DNA from: SHLQ01 sp051011575
GTDB lineage: Bacteria > Actinomycetota > Acidimicrobiia > Acidimicrobiales > SHLQ01
DNA length: 10,714 bases
Reading direction: 5' to 3'
NCBI GenBank assembly: GCA_051011575.1
Contig: JBPCTR010000243.1
Coordinates: 1-10,714, forward strand
In this document: piece by piece, positions 6,455 to 10,714 of the stretch
How positions within the stretch are numbered: position 1 is the first letter of the stretch
Layout of the letters: each line of letters begins with the position of its first letter
Program-made: the position numbers and the translations under genes
The notes under the pieces: generated by a model
What the model was told of the DNA's origin: nothing
The model's input: only the letters and a program-made list of their open reading frames with translations
Databases searched by the model: none

Positions 6455-6462
6455 CCGTGCCC

Positions 6463-6482
6463 GGGTCTGGGCCAGAAGACCC
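6463..6482 (+). terminator. Second hairpin downstream of glnS
   Basis: GGGTCT (6463-6468) and AGACCC (6477-6482) pair perfectly around an eight-base loop, followed by TTCCT. It sits between the first hairpin and the operator/promoter of the next operon, so together they may insulate that operon from glnS read-through. Confidence 0.45.
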
Positions 6483-6486
6483 TTCC

Positions 6487-6500
6487 TGAGCGATCGCTCA
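6487..6500. promoter_or_regulatory. Palindromic operator O1, TGAGC-GATC-GCTCA
   Basis: A perfect 14-bp palindrome, TGAGCGATCGCTCA, placed eight bases upstream of the -35. It has the same half-sites and four-base spacing as the palindrome at 6553-6570. Paired sites around a promoter, with a TetR gene in the operon, suggest binding by that TetR protein (inference). Confidence 0.7.
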
Positions 6501-6508
6501 AAAAAGTC

Positions 6509-6538
6509 TTGACCTCGGTCAGCTTCATCCGCCATAGT
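6509..6538 (+). promoter_or_regulatory. Promoter of the membrane protein-DCC-tetR operon
   Basis: TTGACC (6509-6514) and CATAGT (6533-6538) are separated by 18 bases, a good fit to a housekeeping-sigma promoter. The predicted start near 6545 leaves a leader of about 55 bases containing operator O2 and the Shine-Dalgarno GAGGAG (6588-6593). Confidence 0.65.
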
Positions 6539-6552
6539 GGGTTATCCAAGGA

Positions 6553-6570
6553 ATTGAGCAAACGCTCAAT
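6553..6570. promoter_or_regulatory. Palindromic operator O2, ATTGAGC-AAAC-GCTCAAT
   Basis: ATTGAGCAAACGCTCAAT has perfect 7-bp arms around AAAC. It shares TGAGC-N4-GCTCA with O1 and lies just downstream of the predicted transcription start, where a bound repressor would block RNA polymerase. A further half-site, GCTCAA, is at 6577-6582. Centres of O1 and O2 are 68 bp apart. Confidence 0.75.
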
Positions 6571-6599
6571 CCAAGTGCTCAAATGCTGAGGAGAAACTC

Positions 6600-7007
6600 A
6601 TGAACTACCTGATCTGGACCTACGTCCTCTACGCCACCGCTGCCATCGGTCTCACCGCTGTGTTGGCCCGCACGCTCCACTCGAACGGGGCGGTGTTTCT
6701 CTCCCAGATCTTCAGTGAAAACGAGGGGATGGCGCGAGCGGTCAACCAACTCCTCGTCGTGGGGTTCTACATGCTCAACCTCGGCTACGCGTTTCTCATC
6801 TTCCAGATGAACAGCGCGTCGACCGGCCTGCAGGCGACCGAGGAGCTCGTCACGAAACTCGGTCTGCTGCTGGTCAGCCTGGGAGTGATCCACTTCGTGA
6901 ACATGGCCGTCTTCTGGAGGATCAAGCGAAGCGGCGAACAGCGTCACGCCGTGCCGGCAACTCCGAGCACCTTCGTTCCGCCGCCCCCGAAGCCCTCGAT
7001 GGCCTGA
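6600..7007 (+). CDS. Small three-helix membrane protein of unknown function
   Basis: A 135-residue protein with three hydrophobic helices (about 4-23, 51-70, 86-107) and a basic then proline-rich C-terminal tail (RIKRSGEQRH, later PPPPKP). I do not recognise the family. No Cys is present, so it cannot itself be a thiol redox protein. The start is firm: GAGGAG (6588-6593) lies six bases upstream, and the gene is the first of an operon with a TetR-type promoter region. The next gene, a DCC-family thiol protein, begins five bases after its stop. The context suggests that the two act together at the membrane, with expression released when TetR meets its ligand (inference). Confidence 0.8.
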   Translation: MNYLIWTYVLYATAAIGLTAVLARTLHSNGAVFLSQIFSENEGMARAVNQLLVVGFYMLNLGYAFLIFQMNSASTGLQATEELVTKLGLLLVSLGVIHFVNMAVFWRIKRSGEQRHAVPATPSTFVPPPPKPSMA

Positions 7008-7012
7008 ACGAC

Positions 7013-7441
7013 ATGAGCTCCTCCACCCACGCCGATATCGCTTGGCCTCCAACTCGCCTGACCGTTGTCTACGACGACACGTGCGAGTTGTGCCGACGGT
7101 GTCGGCAGTGGTTGGCCACGCAGCCAACACTGGTCGATCTCGGCTTTCTGGCGAGCAGCGATCCCTCGGCTCGGCTCCGCTACGGTCACCTGCCCTGGTA
7201 CAAGGTCGAGCTGATGGTGGTGGCCGACAGCGGCCACGCCTGGATCGGTCCAGAGGCGTTCCTCATGTGTCTGTGGGCGACTCGACGTTGGCGAGCGACA
7301 TCGTTTCGACTAAATGGGACCGCCTTCGCTCCAGTCGCTGAACGGTTCTTCCACGCACTCTCATCGAACCGGTCGGTAGTGTCGGGAATGCTCGATCCGC
7401 ATCGTTGCAACGACGACACGTGTGGGCGGGTGCCGGCATGA
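7013..7441 (+). CDS. DCC-family (DUF393) thiol-disulfide oxidoreductase-like protein
   Basis: The 142-residue protein has VVYDDTCELCRRC at 18-30, matching the N-terminal YDGxCxxC motif of the DCC family, a thioredoxin-like group of putative thiol-disulfide oxidoreductases. Cys24 and Cys27 form the CxxC and Cys30 follows. Further Cys are at 86, 132 and 137, the last two near the C terminus (HRCNDDTC), an unusual extra pair. No signal peptide or membrane helix is evident. It starts five bases after the membrane protein's stop with no clear Shine-Dalgarno, so translation probably depends on the upstream gene. Its stop overlaps the tetR start (ATGA). The substrate is unknown; family placement rests on the motif and size. 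Confidence 0.75.
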   Translation: MSSSTHADIAWPPTRLTVVYDDTCELCRRCRQWLATQPTLVDLGFLASSDPSARLRYGHLPWYKVELMVVADSGHAWIGPEAFLMCLWATRRWRATSFRLNGTAFAPVAERFFHALSSNRSVVSGMLDPHRCNDDTCGRVPA

Positions 7442-8112
7442 CGGCGACGAGAACGGGAACGATGGCCAAGGCAAAAGGACGAGGTTCGGCAACCGGGGAT
7501 GAGACGAAGGCTCGCATCCTCGAAGCCACACTCAGCACGCTGAAGGCGGAAGGAATCGTGGGCACGAGTGCCCGCGCCATCGCCCGCACCGGTGACTTCA
7601 ACCAGGCGCTGATCTTCTACCACTTCGGGTCGGTGAATGACGCGGTCATCGAGGCGGTGGCCCGAATGGGCGTGCGCCGGATGGAGCGGCATCGAACGCA
7701 GCTCGAGAAGGCCGAGACGCTCACCGAGCTCATCGGCATTGCTCGATCGCTCCATGCCGACGACTCCGAGAACGACAACATGACCGTGCTTACTCAGGCC
7801 TTTGCCGGGGCGGCAGGAGATGACGACCTCGGTCCGCGGCTCTACGCGCACCTCGAACCTTGGAGCGACCTCGTCGCCGAGACGATCGCACGGGTCACGG
7901 CCGCCTCACCCATGTCGGACATCGTTCCCCACGATCAGATCGCGAGGATCATCAGTGCGTTGTTCCTCGGGATCGAACTGCTCGACGATCTCGATCCCGA
8001 TCGCGCGGGTGCCGATGCGCTGTTCGACACCCTCGAGAGCCTGTCGGGCCTGCTCGAGATGCTTTTGAACTCACCGCTTCTGTCGGCCCTCAGCGAGCAG
8101 CCCTCGAAGTAG
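7438..8112 (+). CDS. TetR-family transcriptional regulator, probable operon autorepressor
   Basis: The 224-residue protein has a TetR N-terminal DNA-binding domain at about 22-68 (TKARILEATLSTLKAEG, then TSARAIARTGDFNQALIFYHFGS). A helical ligand and dimerisation domain of normal length follows. The chosen ATG overlaps the preceding stop (ATGA, 7438-7441), as at the apbE junction. An in-frame ATG at 7462 is possible and would drop a short basic tail. As last gene of the operon it would be made along with the two proteins before it. The two matching palindromes around the operon promoter are its likely targets, giving negative feedback (inference). The ligand is unknown. Its stop lies three bases from the stop of the convergent surface-protein gene. 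Confidence 0.88.
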   Translation: MTATRTGTMAKAKGRGSATGDETKARILEATLSTLKAEGIVGTSARAIARTGDFNQALIFYHFGSVNDAVIEAVARMGVRRMERHRTQLEKAETLTELIGIARSLHADDSENDNMTVLTQAFAGAAGDDDLGPRLYAHLEPWSDLVAETIARVTAASPMSDIVPHDQIARIISALFLGIELLDDLDPDRAGADALFDTLESLSGLLEMLLNSPLLSALSEQPSK

Positions 8113-8115
8113 CTG

Positions 8116-8241
8116 TTACCAGAACTCCGGTTCCTCTTCCTCGCGCCGGCGGTGTGCAACCACCACGAGGATGATGCCGAACAGCACGAGCGCGGCGGCG
8201 AGACCGAGGAGGCCCAACGTCGACCGACCCGTGAGGGCGAG
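8116..8241 (-). other. LALTG cell-wall sorting signal
   Basis: The motif LALTG is encoded at 8227-8241 on the minus strand, then a 22-residue hydrophobic helix and the tail RRREEEEPEFW. Order and spacing fit a sortase substrate. The LAxTG form points to a class E sortase, whose gene is not in the window. Confidence 0.75.
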
Positions 8242-10714
8242 TGGCCCCCCGGGGTTCGATGGTGCGACAGGAGGATCGAGCGGCAGAGAGCCGTTGGTGA
8301 TCGACCCGGCTGAGATCGAGAACATCAGCGACGGCTCGCCGGTGAGGCCAGTGGGCAGTGAGGCCGTGTCGATCGTGATCGTGAACGTGCCGGACGGCAG
8401 ACCGGTGAACTCCCACGTACCGGTACTGTCGCTGGTGGTCGTCCACGAAACATCGTCGGTGTTTCCGGGCACGCCGTCGGGGCCAGACCAGGTCGCGGTG
8501 ACCGTTACGCCACTAACACCTTCTTCGTCGGGATCGGGGATGTCGTCGCCGTCGTCGTCCTGGAAGACGAGGTTTCCGAGGGCCGCCGTGCCGGCGACAC
8601 CAGCATCGAGGTCGGTGCGGTCTTCACCCGAGAGCAGCGTCGCACCCATGATGCCGTCGGCCACCGAGTCGTCATCGAAGGTGACGTCGACTAGGCCGTG
8701 TGGCGCTGAAGATGCGAAGACCTCGACCTCGATCGAATAGTCGCCGGCCGGAAGATCGGTAACCGACCAGTCGCCATTGGCGTCGGTGGTGGTCGAGAAG
8801 TTGGTGTCGTCGGCCGTCGTGAACAGGCCGTCCGGACCTGCGCCGGTGACGAGAATTCGGAATCCGGCCACGCCGGGTTCGCCGCTGTCCCGGGTGCCGT
8901 CGGCGTCGAGATCATGAACAACGGTGCCGGCGAGCGAGCCGGTGTCGCTCGTGTAGCCGACATCGGCAGCAACCGACATCGAACCACCGACGACAACGAT
9001 GGTCTGCGACGCGTTGGCCGTGGTCAGCCGGGGCGACGCCGGCAGATCAGGGTCGGTGCTGTCGATTGAAACGGTGTACGAGCCATCGAACAGATCGTCG
9101 AACGAATAGCCGCCGCCCGCGTCGGTGGCGGTCGTGGCGATGACAGCGCCGCCCGCATCGAGCAGGGTGACCGTGACGTTCTCCAGGCCGGGTTCCCCGC
9201 TCTCCTGAGAACCGCCGTCGTCGTCCAGATCGTGGAATACAACGCCGGTGATGCCGGTTCCGGCGACCGCGGCCACCTGCACATCGGCGTCGTCGGAGTC
9301 GGTGAAGATCGATCCGGAGGGATGGCTGGCCGTGATCTCCGCCACATTCGTGAAGTTCGTGCCGACCGGATCGAAGGTACAGGTCCAGGTGACCGAACCG
9401 CCGGCGGGAAGTGTGCCGATCGTGTTGTCACAATCGGGTGAAAGCGCGTCGGTCACGTCGACGGCCGTGAGATCGACAGCACCGGGGTTGTCGACCGTGA
9501 TCGAAAAGGTTGCGGTACCCCCGAACGCTACGTTCTGCGTCGCGGGATCCTTCGTGATGACGGGACCGTCGGGCTGGTGATACCCGAAGTCAACACCCGT
9601 GACCGCACTGCCGGAGGTCGTGGTCACCGCCTGGGTGTTGCTCGCCGTGCTCAGAACATAACCGGAGGGCAACGACGTCTCGTCGACCGCTACCGAGTGG
9701 ATGCCCGGCACGACGGAATCGAAGCTGTACGTGCCGTCGGCGGCTGTGGTCGTGGTGTTGATCACCGATCCCCCGCTGTCGCGGAGCTCGATCGTGATGC
9801 TGCCGAGGCCGGGCTCGGTGTCGTTGGTTCCGTTGAAATCAAGGTCGTCGAATACCGTTCCGGCGATCGTTGAAAGAAGGAAGATGCCGGCGTCGATCGT
9901 GACCGGCGCGTCGCCACTGGCGAGTGTGATGAACACTGCACCGGTTGGATCGACGTCCGAGTCGAGTGAATCGAACACACCCTGATCAGCGGGGCTCGCA
10001 GCGGCGCCCGCAGGAACGTCCACGTCGATCACGTAGTCGCCCGGTGTCAGACCGCTGAAGTTGTAGTTGCCCCCGCCTGTGGTTGTGGTGGTGGCGATGG
10101 TTGTGGTGCCGGTGGCGTCGAGGAGGTTGACGGTGATGCCGTCGAGTCCGGGTTCGCCGGCGCCCTGGATGCCGTCGCCGTCGAGGTCGTTCCAGACGAA
10201 GTCACCGACGGAGGCGGGAGTTGTGAATCCGCCATCGACCGTAAGGTCCACATCGCCGGAACCGAGTGTGAGCGGGCGACGTCCGACGGCGTCGATGTCG
10301 GAGTCGGTCGAGTCGTCGCTCCCTGCGTCGGCCGTCGTCGCGACCGTACCGGGCGGAGCGATCATCTCGATGATGTAGTCGCCGGGGGTGAGGCCGGTGA
10401 AGTTGTAGTTGCCGCCGCCTGTGGTTGTGGTGGTGGCGATGGTTGTGGTGCCGGTGGCGTCGAGGAGGTTGACGGTGATGCCGTTGAGCCCGGGTTCTCC
10501 AGCGTCCTGGATGCCGTCGCCATCGAGGTCATCCCAGATGAAGTCTCCGACGTTCGCTGGGGTGTGCAGACCAGCATCGACGGTGTTGTCGGTTTCACCC
10601 GAGGTGAGGCTGGTCGCGGCCCGGCCCGCACCGTCGATGTCCGAGTCGATCGTGTCGTCGCCACCCAGATCTGCAGTCGAGATGGTCATGCCGGCGGGTG
10701 CGACGACCTCAATG
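8116..10714 (-). CDS. Cell-wall-anchored repeat protein, SdrD-B-type domains with LALTG sorting signal (partial)
   Basis: This is the C-terminal 865 residues of a larger exported protein; the frame stays open to the right edge and the true start lies outside. Counting from the Met at 10689, SdrD-B-like beta domains begin near 47, 161, 275, 478, 585 and 703, after a partial one. Most open with a (W/F)xDLDxDGxxDxGEPG-type loop of Asp residues likely to bind Ca2+. A DUF11-like domain sits at about 373-472 and holds the only two Cys (C420, C437), a probable disulfide. Residues 817-821 are LALTG, followed by a helix (about 824-845) and a charged tail (HRRREEEE). LAxTG is the motif of class E sortases of high-GC Gram-positives. 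Repeats at 47 and 161 are nearly identical. It probably works as a surface stalk or adhesin; the N-terminal functional part is not seen. Confidence 0.88.
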   Translation of the reverse strand, partial: IEVVAPAGMTISTADLGGDDTIDSDIDGAGRAATSLTSGETDNTVDAGLHTPANVGDFIWDDLDGDGIQDAGEPGLNGITVNLLDATGTTTIATTTTTGGGNYNFTGLTPGDYIIEMIAPPGTVATTADAGSDDSTDSDIDAVGRRPLTLGSGDVDLTVDGGFTTPASVGDFVWNDLDGDGIQGAGEPGLDGITVNLLDATGTTTIATTTTTGGGNYNFSGLTPGDYVIDVDVPAGAAASPADQGVFDSLDSDVDPTGAVFITLASGDAPVTIDAGIFLLSTIAGTVFDDLDFNGTNDTEPGLGSITIELRDSGGSVINTTTTAADGTYSFDSVVPGIHSVAVDETSLPSGYVLSTASNTQAVTTTSGSAVTGVDFGYHQPDGPVITKDPATQNVAFGGTATFSITVDNPGAVDLTAVDVTDALSPDCDNTIGTLPAGGSVTWTCTFDPVGTNFTNVAEITASHPSGSIFTDSDDADVQVAAVAGTGITGVVFHDLDDDGGSQESGEPGLENVTVTLLDAGGAVIATTATDAGGGYSFDDLFDGSYTVSIDSTDPDLPASPRLTTANASQTIVVVGGSMSVAADVGYTSDTGSLAGTVVHDLDADGTRDSGEPGVAGFRILVTGAGPDGLFTTADDTNFSTTTDANGDWSVTDLPAGDYSIEVEVFASSAPHGLVDVTFDDDSVADGIMGATLLSGEDRTDLDAGVAGTAALGNLVFQDDDGDDIPDPDEEGVSGVTVTATWSGPDGVPGNTDDVSWTTTSDSTGTWEFTGLPSGTFTITIDTASLPTGLTGEPSLMFSISAGSITNGSLPLDPPVAPSNPGGPLALTGRSTLGLLGLAAALVLFGIILVVVAHRRREEEEPEFW
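10073..10142 (-). repeat. 70-bp exact repeat inside the surface-protein gene, copy A
   Basis: These 70 bases are identical to 10415-10484, at a period of 342 bp (114 codons). Similarity continues at lower identity on both sides, over about 170 bp. The block encodes the NLLDATG and Thr-rich segment of the SdrD-B domain starting near residue 161. Confidence 0.9.
10415..10484 (-). repeat. 70-bp exact repeat inside the surface-protein gene, copy B
   Basis: Identical to 10073-10142. It encodes the same segment of the preceding SdrD-B domain (starting near residue 47). The identity of synonymous positions points to recent duplication or gene conversion. Confidence 0.9.

Noticed and set aside
6394..6582. 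Small minus-strand ORF of 62 codons between glnS and the next operon
   Set aside because: It spans the glnS end, both hairpins, the promoter and the operators. It has no domain or ribosome-binding signal.
10073..10484. CRISPR-like or non-coding repeat array
   Set aside because: There are only two near copies, with a period divisible by three and protein-coding throughout. They are duplicated SdrD-B domains.

Overview
The window is high-GC DNA with GTG starts, ATGA gene overlaps, likely leaderless starts and a cell-wall protein carrying an LAxTG sorting signal. Together with a RamB/ScfR-type regulator this points to an actinobacterium. An Acidimicrobiia-like member is my best guess, because a GlnRS is present, but the lineage is inferred and not shown.

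Left part (1-1625, + strand): the end of an unidentified ORF, then apbE (FAD:protein FMN transferase) overlapping by four bases a five-helix ferric-reductase-like haem membrane protein. This is a membrane redox module. Its usual substrate, an FMN-binding-domain protein, is not identifiable in the window.

Middle-left (1539-3952): a ScfR/RamB-type regulator (HTH + degenerate M78 peptidase domain + C-terminal sensor region) on the minus strand is divergent from a 261-residue protein. That protein is recognisably the first half of malate synthase A, with its metal ligands replaced and its catalytic C-terminal half absent. RamB-type regulators control glyoxylate-shunt and propionate genes in other actinobacteria, so the pairing with a malate synthase pseudoenzyme is the most interesting observation here. 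The regulator's 3' end overlaps the haem membrane gene tail to tail.

Middle (4002-6412, + strand): a membrane fatty-acid-hydroxylase-superfamily protein and a full-length glutaminyl-tRNA synthetase. Each appears to start leaderless, six bases after a -10-like hexamer. Two hairpins follow glnS.

Middle-right (6487-8112, + strand): a compact three-gene operon of a 3-TM membrane protein of unknown function, a DCC-family thiol-disulfide protein and a TetR repressor. Its promoter is bracketed by two palindromes of the same design (TGAGC-N4-GCTCA), which fits autoregulation by the TetR protein.

Right part (8116-10714, - strand): the C-terminal 865 residues of a large surface protein made of SdrD-B-type repeats and one DUF11-like domain, ending in an LALTG sorting signal. 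It runs off the right edge. Two adjacent repeats share a 70-bp identical block. No tRNA, rRNA, insertion sequence or CRISPR array was seen.
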